Part shown: positions 25,616 through 35,405 of the stretch, piece by piece | Layout: each line of letters starts with the position of its first letter | How positions within the stretch are numbered: the stretch's first letter is position 1 | NCBI GenBank assembly: GCA_002729495.1 | Contig: PBYE01000032.1 | Location: 96,134 to 160,133 of the forward strand | Direction of reading: 5' to 3' | Length of the DNA: 64,000 nt | Source: Chromatiales bacterium | Lineage (GTDB): Bacteria; Pseudomonadota; Gammaproteobacteria; Steroidobacterales; GCA-2729495 | The notes under the pieces: generated by a model | The model's database searches: none | The model's input: only the letters and a program-made list of their open reading frames with translations | What the model was told of the DNA's origin: nothing | Position numbers and translations under genes: made by a program

Positions 25616-26989
25616 ATGGCACTGGTCGCTTTTCTGATGTTTGCTGTCGTCGTGTGCGTATTACTCGCAGGTTACCCTGTGGCATTCAGCCTGGCAGGTA
25701 CAGCGCTATTGTTTGCCCTGCTTGGAAGTCTGGCAGGTACTTTCGACCCAGTACTGCTCGAAACCATGCCTAACCGGATCTTCGGGATAATGAATAACGT
25801 CACGCTTATAGCTGTGCCGTTGTTTGTGTTTATGGGTGTAACCCTCGAGCGCACCCATATTGCCGAAGACCTGCTGGAAACACTAAGCATGTTGATGGGG
25901 CGCCTGCGCGGGGGCTTAGGCATAGCCGTAACGCTGGTCGGCATGCTGATGGCAGCCAGTACCGGTATCGTCGGTGCAACCGTGGTGACCATGGGCTTAC
26001 TGTCGTTGCCAACCATGATGAGGCGCGGCTACGATCCCGGAATTGCGACTGGAACCATTACAGCTGCCGGAACGCTCGGGCAGATTATTCCTCCGTCGAT
26101 AATTCTGGTCCTGCTCGGTGACGTGTTGTCGTCTGCTTATCAGCAAGCTCAGCTACAGCAGGGAATTTTCCAGGTTGATACGGTAACGGTTGGCGACCTG
26201 TTCATCGGTGCGCTCATCCCCGGCCTGATGCTTGTCGGCTTCTACATCGTGTACCTGGTTGTCGTAGCGCTGACCCGGCCTTCCAGCATGCCGGCCTGGC
26301 AGGAAAGGACGGACGAGAGTGCAACATCAAGCGTACTGATGCGTATCCTTAAGGCGCTGCTACCTGCGCTCGTGTTGATCCTCGCAGTACTCGGATCAAT
26401 TATCGCGGGCATCGCAACGCCGACTGAGGCGGCCGGGGTCGGAGCGCTGGGCGCTTTGTTGCTGGCCAGTTTGCGCGGCCAGATGACAACGCGGCGCCTT
26501 TATGAAATTTGTAAAAATACGGCCAGGTTTACAAGCATGGTGTTCCTGATACTGCTGGGGGCCTCGATGTTTTCACTGGTATTCCGCGGCTACGGCGGTG
26601 ACGAGGCGATACAGAATTTTCTCAGCAGTCTGCCGGGCGGAAAGGTAACCGCAATACTTGTGGTTATGCTGGTTATGTTCCTGATGGGCTTTGTACTGGA
26701 TTTTATAGAAATCACTTTTGTGGTCGTACCCATCGTAGGCCCCGCATTACTCGCTATGGATATAAATCCGATATGGCTCGGTATCATGATTGCGATCAAC
26801 CTGCAGACATCCTTCCTGACGCCGCCTTTCGGATTTGCACTTTTTTATCTGCGCGGAGTAGCACCGCCGGAAATAAAAACCACCGATATCTATCGAGGTG
26901 TTATTCCATTCGTGGTGATCCAGTTATTTGCGCTGCTGTTGATTGCGCTTTGGCCAGGACTTGCAACGTGGTTGCCTGAACAGTTCTAG
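25616..26989 (+). CDS. dctM: TRAP transporter large permease (DctM-like)
   Basis: A 457-residue multi-spanning protein of the DctM/TRAP large-subunit family, the ion-coupled translocation subunit. Family signatures include AGYPVAFSLAGTALLFALLG near the start, PLFVFMGVTLER, STGIVGATVVTMGLLSLPTM, GYDPGIATGTITAAGTLGQIIPPSI, IATPTEAAGVGALGALLLA and the C-terminal NLQTSFLTPPFGFALFYLRG. It is directly behind dctQ. The next gene on this strand is more than 7.8 kb away. Substrate is likely an organic acid, but the sequence does not tell which. Confidence 0.95.
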   Translation: MALVAFLMFAVVVCVLLAGYPVAFSLAGTALLFALLGSLAGTFDPVLLETMPNRIFGIMNNVTLIAVPLFVFMGVTLERTHIAEDLLETLSMLMGRLRGGLGIAVTLVGMLMAASTGIVGATVVTMGLLSLPTMMRRGYDPGIATGTITAAGTLGQIIPPSIILVLLGDVLSSAYQQAQLQQGIFQVDTVTVGDLFIGALIPGLMLVGFYIVYLVVVALTRPSSMPAWQERTDESATSSVLMRILKALLPALVLILAVLGSIIAGIATPTEAAGVGALGALLLASLRGQMTTRRLYEICKNTARFTSMVFLILLGASMFSLVFRGYGGDEAIQNFLSSLPGGKVTAILVVMLVMFLMGFVLDFIEITFVVVPIVGPALLAMDINPIWLGIMIAINLQTSFLTPPFGFALFYLRGVAPPEIKTTDIYRGVIPFVVIQLFALLLIALWPGLATWLPEQF

Positions 26990-27055
26990 CGGCCCGTTAA
27001 AAATGCCTCAGACGGCATGATCCGGCGTTTAGAATCGACTCAGCCGCTCCCGCCC

Positions 27056-27096
27056 GTCCCTGGGCTCCGCGGCATTCGGACATCCTGTCCAGCACG
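27056..27096 (+). repeat. dispersed 40-base repeat, copy A
   Basis: A sequence starting TCCCTGGGCTCCGCGGCATT and running through CGGACATCCTGTCCAGCACG. It recurs in reverse complement at 43278-43318 with one difference, and a more diverged copy lies at 8471-8520. GGACA-TCC-TGTCC inside it is a small palindrome. It sits in the 208-base gap between the convergent dctM and lipoprotein genes. Confidence 0.8.
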
Positions 27097-27197
27097 GTGC
27101 GTACACAACCAGTACATGAGAATTGTAGGCCGATCCTTGCCTCGCACTCGCCTGGGGCTTTTTCAAACAGCGAATTGGTTACGGCGCAAGCGCTTGA

Positions 27198-27860
27198 TTA
27201 ACGAGTTGGGGTAACCCGTGCGTCGAATATGGTGCCCAGCACGAGTGTGCGACCTTCCTGTGCCAGTGCTGCGTTCGGTCCGCCCATGTAATCACGACAG
27301 CGGCTTTGGGCAACTTCCGCGATGGTTTCTGCGCTTTCCTTCAGGCTAGTGTATTTGCGAGCCTGGTCTTCCATGCAATCGAGATACACTCTTTGATCCG
27401 GGGTCCATGAAGTCGGCGTACCGGCTGCCCGCGTGATCGGAGCCGCGGCCGGCCGGGGAACGGCTGCACCAATAGTTGCGGCCGGGGATAGCTGAGACTG
27501 TTGCTGACGGGTTATCACCATAAGCGCTATTTCATTCCTGGCGCGATCATCCATTAGTTCTACCGACTCATTGAGCTTGTCCTTTATCATCATGAACTGC
27601 GCATCCAGGAATTCCGACTGGGCAGCTTTATAATCATCAAGCGCCGCGGTGCAGTTGTTGCGGGCAACATCGACGATAAAACCAGCATCTGCACTGTTCA
27701 CCAGGAATTTCTCTGCCTCACGCGTCACACATCCCACGTAGGTATTAGCTTTATTCCGGGCCGCCCGATCAAGTTGTGCCAGCTCCTGGTCATTGGTTGT
27801 GAACTGGGCACAACCAGCCAGCAACGATATCCCCATAATTAGCCATGTATTTTTTTTCAT
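27198..27860 (-). CDS. putative lipoprotein, function unknown
   Basis: A 220-residue protein with a lipoprotein signal: MKKNTWLIMGISLLAGCAQ, lipobox LAGC near residue 17. I set the start at 27860 because GGGAG stands 5 bases before it; an upstream ATG at 27914 would bury the signal. The mature part is mainly helical, with pairs of cysteines (YVGCVTR, NNCTAALD, LDCMEDQA, QSRCRDYMG) in two similar halves of the form C...A....A...C, hinting at an internal repeat stabilised by disulfides. A Pro/Ala-rich linker joins them. I do not know the function. It stands downstream of the peptide transporter operon but with its own ribosome binding site and a gap of 119 bases. Confidence 0.75.
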   Translation of the reverse strand: MKKNTWLIMGISLLAGCAQFTTNDQELAQLDRAARNKANTYVGCVTREAEKFLVNSADAGFIVDVARNNCTAALDDYKAAQSEFLDAQFMMIKDKLNESVELMDDRARNEIALMVITRQQQSQLSPAATIGAAVPRPAAAPITRAAGTPTSWTPDQRVYLDCMEDQARKYTSLKESAETIAEVAQSRCRDYMGGPNAALAQEGRTLVLGTIFDARVTPTR

Positions 27861-27979
27861 GAGTCTCCCACCGACTTGTTTATGCTTATTTTTGCATCCG
27901 AAACGGCTTTTCATTATCTTATCGAGCGCCCGCTTGACCCGCGCAGTATAGCCTCATCCTGAATCTATCGCTGCACCGC

Positions 27980-28987
27980 TTATGTAGCCAGGTGGCAGGC
28001 AACCTCGTGTTCTGTGCCGGGCTGAGCCTCCCTGAGCTTAGGCACCTCCGTTTTACAACGGTCGGTTGCAACCGGGCAGCGCGGATGAAACGGGCAGCCC
28101 GCGGGCGGGCTCATGGGCGATGGAACATCACCTTCGAGAACCGGCCGCGGCGACTTGCTCGTCGGGTCCGGAACCGGGATAGACGACAGCAGCGCCCTGG
28201 TATAAGGATGCTTCGGTGATGAAAAAATTTTATCAGCTGTCGCGTGCTCGACAAACCTGCCCAGGTACATGACCGCAACCTCATCGCTGATGTGCCGGAT
28301 GACAGCAAGGTCATGCGAAATAAACAAAAATGCTATTCCCAGCTCTGCCTGCAGCATTGTGACCAGGTTCAGTACCTGTGACTGAACTGACACATCGAGT
28401 GCAGAAACCGGTTCATCCGCAACAATGAACCGGGGATTCAGGGCCAGCGCGCGGGCAATTCCTATGCGCTGGCGCTGGCCACCCGAAAACTCATGCGGAT
28501 AACGATTCAGCGCATTGCTACGCAGGCCAACAACCTCCAATAGTTCTTCCACCCGTTGCCTGCGTTCCCTCGTATTGCCGATACGATGCACATCAAGTGG
28601 TTCGCGCACAATTTGCGCAACGGTCCGGCGCGGACTCAGCGATGCAAACGGATCCTGAAAAATGATCTGCATGTCTTTCCTGCGGGCAACCAATGCCTGC
28701 CGCGAAAGACCTGCAAGAGGCAAGCCGTCTAGCAGCACGTCTCCGGCTGTCGGCGATTGCAGGTTTAAAATAGCGCGGCCCAGTGTCGATTTACCACATC
28801 CCGACTCACCCACCAGCCCCAGCGTGCGCCCACTGTCCAGTTCGAAACTAACCCCGTCGACAGCCCGGACCTGCTGTTGAACGCCTCGGAGCCAGCCGCC
28901 GTGCACCGGAAAATATTTCTTTAGTCCGCGCACCTGTAACAGCGTGCCGGTGTCGCTCCGTGCCGGAACTTCAGGCGTTTGGTTCAT
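27980..28987 (-). CDS. oppF: oligo/dipeptide ABC transporter ATP-binding protein (F type)
   Basis: A 335-residue cytoplasmic ATPase that powers peptide import with its D-type partner. Walker A is [33 protein letters not shown] carries the Q loop; the signature is [19 protein letters not shown]; Walker B is [14 protein letters not shown]; and the switch histidine is in [10 protein letters not shown]. The C-terminal cysteine-rich part ([15 protein letters not shown]) is the oligopeptide-family extension that can bind an iron-sulfur cluster. I start at 28987, overlapping the D gene by 17 bases; the open frame continues to 29215, but this would overlap that gene by over 200. Whether it is Opp, Dpp or a relative cannot be decided. 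Confidence 0.92.
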   Translation of the reverse strand: MNQTPEVPARSDTGTLLQVRGLKKYFPVHGGWLRGVQQQVRAVDGVSFELDSGRTLGLVGESGCGKSTLGRAILNLQSPTAGDVLLDGLPLAGLSRQALVARRKDMQIIFQDPFASLSPRRTVAQIVREPLDVHRIGNTRERRQRVEELLEVVGLRSNALNRYPHEFSGGQRQRIGIARALALNPRFIVADEPVSALDVSVQSQVLNLVTMLQAELGIAFLFISHDLAVIRHISDEVAVMYLGRFVEHATADKIFSSPKHPYTRALLSSIPVPDPTSKSPRPVLEGDVPSPMSPPAGCPFHPRCPVATDRCKTEVPKLREAQPGTEHEVACHLAT

Positions 28988-29960
28988 AACAGGCGACCGA
29001 TGTTTGGGTGGACTGCAGCAGCTCAAGCCGCGGTGATTTCTGCCGGCAACGGTCACGTACCCTGGAGCAACGTTCTGCGAAAGCACAGCCCTGCGGCAAA
29101 TGCAGAAGATCGGGCACCATACCGGGAATGACCGGCAACACTTCCTGCCTCTCGTCCGTGACACGCGGTATAGATGCCAGCAGGCCGGCAGTATAAGGAT
29201 GCCTTGGTGAGGCAAACAGCGCTTCTATAGAACTCCGCTCAACGATACGGCCACAATACATCACGACGGCTTGCTGACAGGTTTCGGCCACGACACCAAG
29301 ATCATGCGTAATGAGGATCATCGCCATACCGAACTCTTTCTGCAGACGCACAACCTGTTCAAGCACCTGCGCCTGCGTTGTGACGTCAAGCGCGGTGGTA
29401 GGTTCGTCGGCTACCAGCAGTTTTGGCCCACATGACAACGCCATTGCGATCATGACTCGCTGACGCATGCCTCCCGAAAGCTGGTGCGGATAATCATCCA
29501 CTCTTCCGGCCGGCTCCGGAATCCCTACCTTGGCAAGCATCTCGATAGCAGTCGAATGTGCCTGCCTGCGTGTCAACTTCTGGTGCCGCTGTAAAACGTC
29601 GCGCATCTGGCTGCCGATACGGAACACGGGATTCAGTGCGGTCATCGGCTCCTGGAAAATCATCGAGATCTGGCTGCCACGTATTTCCCGCAAGCCGGTC
29701 TCGTCCATGCTGACCAGATCACTACCGTCAAACATTATGCTGCCGGACGCTATGCGCCCCGGCGGCGACGGCACCAAGCCCAGCATTGATAAACCGGTTA
29801 CCGTCTTGCCGCAACCGGACTCGCCTACCAGCCCGAGCGTCTCTCCCGGGTGTATATCGAAACTAACGCCATCCACGGCGCGCAGCACTCCCTGGTCGGT
29901 CTCAAACTCGACCACCAGGTCGCGGACGCTGAGCAACGCGTTGTTTTCCGTGGATGCCAT
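28971..29960 (-). CDS. oppD: oligo/dipeptide ABC transporter ATP-binding protein (D type)
   Basis: A 329-residue ATPase subunit of the same importer. Walker [18 protein letters not shown] loop [13 protein letters not shown], signature [16 protein letters not shown], Walker [14 protein letters not shown] and switch [12 protein letters not shown] are all present. The C-terminus again has the cysteine-bearing segment ([15 protein letters not shown]) typical of peptide-family ATPases. It begins 2 bases after the C permease stop, so the subunits are translationally linked. Confidence 0.94.
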   Translation of the reverse strand: MASTENNALLSVRDLVVEFETDQGVLRAVDGVSFDIHPGETLGLVGESGCGKTVTGLSMLGLVPSPPGRIASGSIMFDGSDLVSMDETGLREIRGSQISMIFQEPMTALNPVFRIGSQMRDVLQRHQKLTRRQAHSTAIEMLAKVGIPEPAGRVDDYPHQLSGGMRQRVMIAMALSCGPKLLVADEPTTALDVTTQAQVLEQVVRLQKEFGMAMILITHDLGVVAETCQQAVVMYCGRIVERSSIEALFASPRHPYTAGLLASIPRVTDERQEVLPVIPGMVPDLLHLPQGCAFAERCSRVRDRCRQKSPRLELLQSTQTSVACYEPNA

Positions 29961-29962
29961 AT

Positions 29963-30850
29963 CTATTTAACGGTCCTCGGATCCAGTGCATCCTGCAACG
30001 CATCTGAAAACATGTTGAAAGCCATTACCAATCCAAACATCAATACTGATGCTGCGATAAAGTTATTAAAGAACCCGGCCAATACCTCGAAAGTGCTTTC
30101 GGAAATCATCAGGCCCCAACTCATTCCGTCTTTGACGCCAAGCCCAAGGAAACTCAGTATGACTTCCGACTTGATGGCGGCAACAAAACTAAGGGTTGCC
30201 TGCACCAGCAGGATATGGAAAGTGTTGGGTAAGATATGGCGAAAAATAATCATGAACCGGCTCACGCCAATCGCATGTGCGGCCTCGACATACTCAAGAC
30301 TTTTAAGCTTGATCACTTCACCGCGAATGAGCCGGGCCGTGCCTATCCAGAAGGTTGCAATCATTGCAATGTGCATGGCCCATGGACTGCCCTGCAGCGT
30401 ATAGGAAATAGCCGCGACCAGCAGAATAAAGGGTACGGAGTCGAGTACGCCCATCAGCCAGATAATGACTTCATCAATCCAGCTACCGCTGAAGAAGCCG
30501 GCAGTTGAGCCGAGTACCGCGCCCAGTGCGGTCGCGCCCAGTGCAACCACCAGGCCAACTTCGAACGCGGTACGGGTGCTGTACAACGACCGTGCAAAAA
30601 TATCCTGGCCGATTATATTGGTGCCAAACCAGTATTCCCCTGACACGGGCGCCCACTTCGGGCCGCTGACATCAGCCCAGTCGCCGGCCCACAACCCGAG
30701 CACAACACCCAGCGCCACAACCGCATAGGCGAGTACAACCGCCAGCGACCACATACCAACCCGGTCGCGCCGGAATTTACGTAAAGCCTTGGACCACAGA
30801 GAGTCCCCATGAGCACCCACGCTTACCGCAACTTCCGCACGCGCACTCAT
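29963..30850 (-). CDS. oppC: oligo/dipeptide ABC transporter permease (C type)
   Basis: A 295-residue inner-membrane permease. It has a long cytoplasmic N-terminus, typical of the C-type subunit (ALRKFRRDRVGMWSLAVV), six hydrophobic segments, and the EAA loop that docks the ATPase (LEYVEAAHAIGVSRFMIIFRHILPN). The motif GTNIIGQDIFARSLYSTR near residue 85 is a DppC/OppC hallmark. Overlaps the B permease by four bases. Confidence 0.94.
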   Translation of the reverse strand: MSARAEVAVSVGAHGDSLWSKALRKFRRDRVGMWSLAVVLAYAVVALGVVLGLWAGDWADVSGPKWAPVSGEYWFGTNIIGQDIFARSLYSTRTAFEVGLVVALGATALGAVLGSTAGFFSGSWIDEVIIWLMGVLDSVPFILLVAAISYTLQGSPWAMHIAMIATFWIGTARLIRGEVIKLKSLEYVEAAHAIGVSRFMIIFRHILPNTFHILLVQATLSFVAAIKSEVILSFLGLGVKDGMSWGLMISESTFEVLAGFFNNFIAASVLMFGLVMAFNMFSDALQDALDPRTVK

Positions 30851-31800
30851 TTGAGTGACACCCGCGGATCAACGACCCGGTAGCAGATATCGGCAAGCAA
30901 CTGCGCTATGACAAACAACACGGCCGTTAATACGACAACGGCCTTAAGAATGGGCTGATCACCGGTCACGATCGCATCGTAGGTAACTTTGCCCACACCG
31001 GGTATACCGAAATAGCTCTCCAGCAACAGGCTGCCACTGATAACGATTACCGGAATCGAAAACATGATCCGGGTAACTATCGGAATCATGCTGTTCTTAA
31101 GTATGTTCCGGTAGAACAACTGCACAGGAGGAACACCGAAGGCCCTCGCGGTGCGCACATGGTCGCGGGTCATTTCTTCAACGATGACGGCGCGATAGAA
31201 ACGTGTGTTGTAACCCAGCGCGACGAATACTGTTGCCAGCGTCGGGACAGTGACGTAACGAATATACTGGAGTGGCGTGCTCATATCCCAACCGCGTACC
31301 GGCAGCAGGTCCAGACCATCGCTCGAAGAAAATAATATCTGGAAGCCGATGATGGCAATCAGGAAACTGATCGACATACCGACGGCTGCAAAACCCATGA
31401 TGAACTTATCTACCCAGAACCCTCGGTAGTAAGCGGCTACAAGGGCGAGTACTACACCAAGCAGATTGCCCAGGACGAAGCCGGGAATTGCCAGCGCGAT
31501 CGATGTCGGCACGGTGCGGGCCAGTATGCTGCTGACTTTCTCATCGGTCGATTCTGAACTACCGAAATCCAGCGTCACTATTTCTCGCAGGTAATCCATG
31601 TAGCGCGTGACAAAGGGCTGGTCGTAACCCAACTGGCTGCGTATCTCTGCAATTTCATCTGCCGTAGGGTTCTTGCCGAGCAGTTCGTAGGTTTTGTCCG
31701 GACCAAAATACACGATCAGCACAAAACTGATCAAGGTTACGCCCAGCACCAGTGGAATTCCGGCTAGCAGTTTCCGCAGTACGTACTGGAATACTTCCAT
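30847..31800 (-). CDS. oppB: oligo/dipeptide ABC transporter permease (B type)
   Basis: A 317-residue inner-membrane permease with six hydrophobic segments. The start FQYVLRKLLAGIPLVLGVTLISFVLIVYFGP is the usual B-type N-terminus; QLGYDQPFVTRYMDYLREI and the EAA loop HVRTARAFGVPPVQLFYRNILKN follow. Its start overlaps the stop of the binding-protein gene by one base (31800), and its end overlaps the C gene, showing a compact A-B-C-D-F operon. Confidence 0.94.
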   Translation of the reverse strand: MEVFQYVLRKLLAGIPLVLGVTLISFVLIVYFGPDKTYELLGKNPTADEIAEIRSQLGYDQPFVTRYMDYLREIVTLDFGSSESTDEKVSSILARTVPTSIALAIPGFVLGNLLGVVLALVAAYYRGFWVDKFIMGFAAVGMSISFLIAIIGFQILFSSSDGLDLLPVRGWDMSTPLQYIRYVTVPTLATVFVALGYNTRFYRAVIVEEMTRDHVRTARAFGVPPVQLFYRNILKNSMIPIVTRIMFSIPVIVISGSLLLESYFGIPGVGKVTYDAIVTGDQPILKAVVVLTAVLFVIAQLLADICYRVVDPRVSLK

Positions 31801-33620
31801 CAGCGTAACGCCTGCACTTCGGGCGCATCGGGGTCGAGCACGTCAACGTAATACATAAAGCGGCCGCCCACAAAATTCCGGTCTGGCAACGCGATGACAT
31901 TCTTGTGCCACAGCGCTATACCAACCCGTGACAAACCCGTGATCGCCACGCAGTCATCAATCACCAGCTGGTTCATACGGTGGTACAAATCCGTACGCAC
32001 AGGTGACGGCAACATCACACCGGCCTGGCGGAACATTTCATCATATTCAGCATTTCTATAGTTTCCGTCATTCGAACCGGGTGAAGCATTCGGACCGTAA
32101 AATAACTGCAGAGTATTTTCCGCGTCAGGGTAATCCAGGCCCCAGCCTTTCGATATCAACGGTAATTCGCTGTTGCGCCAGGCCTTGGCTATGTCACCAA
32201 AGGTTGCGTAGGTTTTTAGTACAATTTTTTCCTTTGGGTAACCGATGCGCATCATCCAGGCACGAAACTGTTCGAAGAACAGCCGGGAGGTTGGCCCGGG
32301 CGTGGTGCCGTAAGTCAACACCGGTAAGGTAGCGGTGTTCCAGCCGTTTGCTGCCAGCAAAGACCGGGCTCCTTCCGGGTCATAGATAACACTGTCACGC
32401 GACAGCCCGGCATCATATTCGGGAACAACCGGCGGGATAATGCCTGGAAAAACCTTGCCTATCCCCGAATACCAGCTGTCATTACGCGACTCCCAGTCGA
32501 AGCCCCGAATCATTGCACACCGTAATGCGTGATTACGCCGCTCACGCTCCGGATCATCGTTGTATCCGAACTCCGGAAAATCCATATTAAAAGTGCTGAA
32601 AACAAAGCCGGCTTCAAGCGCCGTTTTCATATGGTACTGCTCTGCATATCCAGGATTAAGCGTTACGGGATTAGTTGATACGAGTACGCGGTCAACTTGT
32701 TCGTTTGGCAGCCCCGCGTATTGAATTTCGTTGGACTTGGTGAAAGAACTCCAGCGGGCGGAGCCTTCCTTGATGAAATAGATTTCCAGCTGATCGATAA
32801 ACGGGGGGATCCGGCCATCGATTAAGGCGACACCATATTGGGACTGGGTCGCGGCATCGTAGCCTTCATATTCAAGATCTACTACTTCCCTGCGAAAGTT
32901 CTCCTGCGGCACCAGAACAGCACGCGACGAGTCATAAGACACGAGCCGGAATGGCCCGGACCCGACCGGGTTGATAGAGAACTCGCGTCCGTAGTACTCG
33001 ACTGCTTCCCGCGGCACTACACCACTGAAACCAAGTGCCAGGGTATCTACAAGTTGCGGGTAAGGCCGTTTCAGGCGTATTTGCACAACGTGGCTCCCGG
33101 TCGCCCTCAAGCCCGGAATTTCCTGTGCGTAATCGGAACCCGCCTGCTTCCACTCATCGAGTCCAACGATGCGGCCCTGCCAGAGCCATGCCCCGGCCGG
33201 CCGGGTGGAAGGATCGAAGTGCCGCTTGAGCGAATAAATGAAATCATGGGCGGTCAGTTCACGCCCCTTGCCACCGGGAAATGCCGGATCGTCCGCAAAA
33301 TAAATACCTTGCTTTACAGGGATCGTGTACGTCAGCCCGTCCGGAGAAATCTCGGGCATAGCGGTGGCAAGATTTGGCCTTAGCTCGTAAGGGCGCTGCA
33401 AATACTTGTAGACATATAAGGTGTCGTAAAGATTAACGACGAGCTGATTTGCATAAAGTGTAGACGCCCGCACCGGATCCAGGCTCGTGGGTGCAGAATC
33501 CATAGAATAACGGAATACCTTTTGATCCACACCAGCAGGCAATTCAGATTCGCCCGAACTGCAGGCGCCAAGAATCACGAGCAGCAGGATGAAAGCAAAC
33601 CGATGCCGAAAAATGCACAT
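31800..33620 (-). CDS. oppA: peptide ABC transporter substrate-binding lipoprotein
   Basis: A 606-residue family 5 solute-binding protein, the periplasmic receptor of this importer. Signal and lipobox: FAFILLLVILGACSSGES, so it should be lipid-anchored. Family features are the N-terminal SLDPVRASTLYANQLVVNLYDTL, TIPVKQGIYFADDPAF with LTAHDFIYSLKR, GSGPFRLVSYD, and a late GLDYPDAENTLQLFYG. Longer than classic OppA (about 540), with an extra stretch around residues 230-330. Substrate class cannot be fixed; peptides are likely from the gene order. Confidence 0.92.
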   Translation of the reverse strand: MCIFRHRFAFILLLVILGACSSGESELPAGVDQKVFRYSMDSAPTSLDPVRASTLYANQLVVNLYDTLYVYKYLQRPYELRPNLATAMPEISPDGLTYTIPVKQGIYFADDPAFPGGKGRELTAHDFIYSLKRHFDPSTRPAGAWLWQGRIVGLDEWKQAGSDYAQEIPGLRATGSHVVQIRLKRPYPQLVDTLALGFSGVVPREAVEYYGREFSINPVGSGPFRLVSYDSSRAVLVPQENFRREVVDLEYEGYDAATQSQYGVALIDGRIPPFIDQLEIYFIKEGSARWSSFTKSNEIQYAGLPNEQVDRVLVSTNPVTLNPGYAEQYHMKTALEAGFVFSTFNMDFPEFGYNDDPERERRNHALRCAMIRGFDWESRNDSWYSGIGKVFPGIIPPVVPEYDAGLSRDSVIYDPEGARSLLAANGWNTATLPVLTYGTTPGPTSRLFFEQFRAWMMRIGYPKEKIVLKTYATFGDIAKAWRNSELPLISKGWGLDYPDAENTLQLFYGPNASPGSNDGNYRNAEYDEMFRQAGVMLPSPVRTDLYHRMNQLVIDDCVAITGLSRVGIALWHKNVIALPDRNFVGGRFMYYVDVLDPDAPEVQALR

Positions 33621-33629
33621 TATCTGTAG

Positions 33630-34721
33630 TTAAAGTGACCGAGTGTTCAGAAAAGCCTGCTCGGAAATCGCCGACCAGCGCACCGCTTTCTTTTTATATT
33701 TGGAAAAAGATGCATAGATCTTTGCAGCTTTGGGATCGCGAGCTACCAGTTCATCGAGTACTTCGTTAGTCCATACACGCATCTGTTCTATGACTTCGGG
33801 TGGAAACTCGCGAATTTCTACTCGTGAATCTTTTTCCAGCTCAGCGAGGGCCTCGGCGTTGCGTGCCATAAACTCGGCGGTCATCTGATCGTTTAATGCC
33901 GCCGATGCTATTTCAATTATTGCCTGCAGGTCGGCTGGCAATACGGCCCACGCGTCCTTGTTAACGATGCATTCCAGCGTCGGGCCGGGCTCCTGCCAGC
34001 CGGGATAGTAGTAGTAACGCGCTACCTCGTGCAGGCCCATAATCATATCGTTGTAGGGCCCGACCCATTCGGTTGCATCGATTACGCCCGTTTGCAATGA
34101 CGTGAATATTTCCCCGCCAGGCAGGGTAACCGGCGTCCCGCCGGCCCGTTCCAGCACTGCACCCCCAAGCCCGGGTATACGCATCTTCAGCCCTTTAAGA
34201 TCAGCAACGCTGTGGATTTCCGTGTTGAACCAGCCGCCCATCTGCACGCCGGTATTACCGGCAGGAAATGGCACCAGGTTGAAGTCGGCGTACAGTTCTC
34301 TGTAAAGCTCCAGGCCGCCACCGAAATATAGCCAGCCGTTCATTTCCAGCACGTTCATACCAAATGGAATAGCAGTAAAAAATTGTGTCGCTTCTGTCTT
34401 GCCCTTCCAGTAATACGACGCGCCGTGACCCATATCAACCGCACCGCGCGACACTGTATCGAACACTTCCATGGCAGGTACAAGTTCGTTAGCGGCGTAA
34501 ACATGAATTTTTAGCCTGCCGCCCGAGGCTTGTTCGATCTGCTTCACCATCCGGGCGACGCCCGTGCCCATGCCCGGAAAGTTAGGAGGCCACGTCGTAA
34601 CCATTTTCCACTCGAAGGTCTCGACACTCGCAGCAACCTGGCTGTCCGTCTGTTCCTGTGCACACCCCGCTAGCGCAGCAGCGCCGACACCGGCAAGAAT
34701 CTCACGACGTTTCATATTCAA
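33630..34721 (-). CDS. dctP: TRAP transporter substrate-binding protein (DctP/TakP type)
   Basis: A 363-residue periplasmic binding protein of the TRAP DctP family, closest in pattern to the alpha-keto acid/TtpA type. Signs are FEWKMVTTWPPNFPGMGTG near the mature N-terminus, GRLKIHVYAANELVPAMEVFDTVSRGAVDMGHGAS, LKGLKMRIPGLGGAVLERAGGTPV and ATEWVGPYNDMIMGLH. The signal MNMKRREILAGVGAAALAGCAQ has both a twin arginine (KRREIL) and a lipobox (LAGC), so it may be a Tat-exported lipoprotein. It stands 9 bases from oppA, on its strand, and 6.6 kb from dctQM, which have no other binding protein here. Confidence 0.92.
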   Translation of the reverse strand: MNMKRREILAGVGAAALAGCAQEQTDSQVAASVETFEWKMVTTWPPNFPGMGTGVARMVKQIEQASGGRLKIHVYAANELVPAMEVFDTVSRGAVDMGHGASYYWKGKTEATQFFTAIPFGMNVLEMNGWLYFGGGLELYRELYADFNLVPFPAGNTGVQMGGWFNTEIHSVADLKGLKMRIPGLGGAVLERAGGTPVTLPGGEIFTSLQTGVIDATEWVGPYNDMIMGLHEVARYYYYPGWQEPGPTLECIVNKDAWAVLPADLQAIIEIASAALNDQMTAEFMARNAEALAELEKDSRVEIREFPPEVIEQMRVWTNEVLDELVARDPKAAKIYASFSKYKKKAVRWSAISEQAFLNTRSL

Positions 34722-34831
34722 TGCTCCGCCAGCAATATCGTGCCAGTTTAGACCGGTGCCAGACGCTTTCCAACGTCGGAACGCTGTGTACGCCGCTTGT
34801 CGTATTGCGATCCTTAAGCGAGACTGACGAA

Positions 34832-35269
34832 ATGATTGGTTTACTGCAAAGGGTCACTTCCGCGACGGTCACGGTAGAAGGCGAACAGATAGCCGCTATC
34901 GGCGACGGCCTGCTGGTACTCGTTGGCGTGGAGAAGGAAGACACCCCGGCACATGCGGAACGGCTGGCGGAACGGCTGCTGAGTTATCGGGTTTTTGCTG
35001 ATGCAGAGGGGCGCATGAACCTCGATCTCGGCCAGGCAGGCGGCAAAATCCTTCTTGTACCTCAATTCACCCTTGCCGCGGATACGGGCCAGGGAAACAG
35101 GCCGGGATTCAGCCGGGCCGCCGATCCCGAAACAGGCCTGAAGCTCTTCGAAATACTTGTCGCGGCCATGCGGCAACGGGGTCAAAGCCCGGCAACAGGA
35201 CGTTTCGGCGCGCATATGGAGGTGAATCTTTGTAATGACGGGCCGGTGACATTCTGGCTGCAGGTATAA
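34832..35269 (+). CDS. dtd: D-aminoacyl-tRNA deacylase
   Basis: A 145-residue enzyme that frees tRNA from mischarged D-amino acids (and glycine on tRNA-Ala). The N-terminus MIGLLQRVTSATVTVEGE is the standard one. The catalytic site motifs are LVPQFTLAAD (usual form SQFTL; the threonine is kept, serine is replaced by proline) and CNDGPVTFWLQV at the C-terminus, matching the GP-containing NxGPVT motif. GNRPGF corresponds to the usual GxRPSF. The start is the ATG at 34832; an open frame reaching 34658 is not used because MIGLLQR is the family start. It lies divergently from dctP. Confidence 0.94.
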   Translation: MIGLLQRVTSATVTVEGEQIAAIGDGLLVLVGVEKEDTPAHAERLAERLLSYRVFADAEGRMNLDLGQAGGKILLVPQFTLAADTGQGNRPGFSRAADPETGLKLFEILVAAMRQRGQSPATGRFGAHMEVNLCNDGPVTFWLQV

Positions 35270-35405
35270 ACGGATAGCGGTTTATACGCATTCTGCGGTG
35301 TGCTTATGTCCTGCTACTAGCTGCATGCTGGCTTTTTTGCTTTATCATTAACCACTACAGGTTTTATTTTTTATTTCGCGGGCACGACCCGGTTGGAGTC
35401 AAGTT

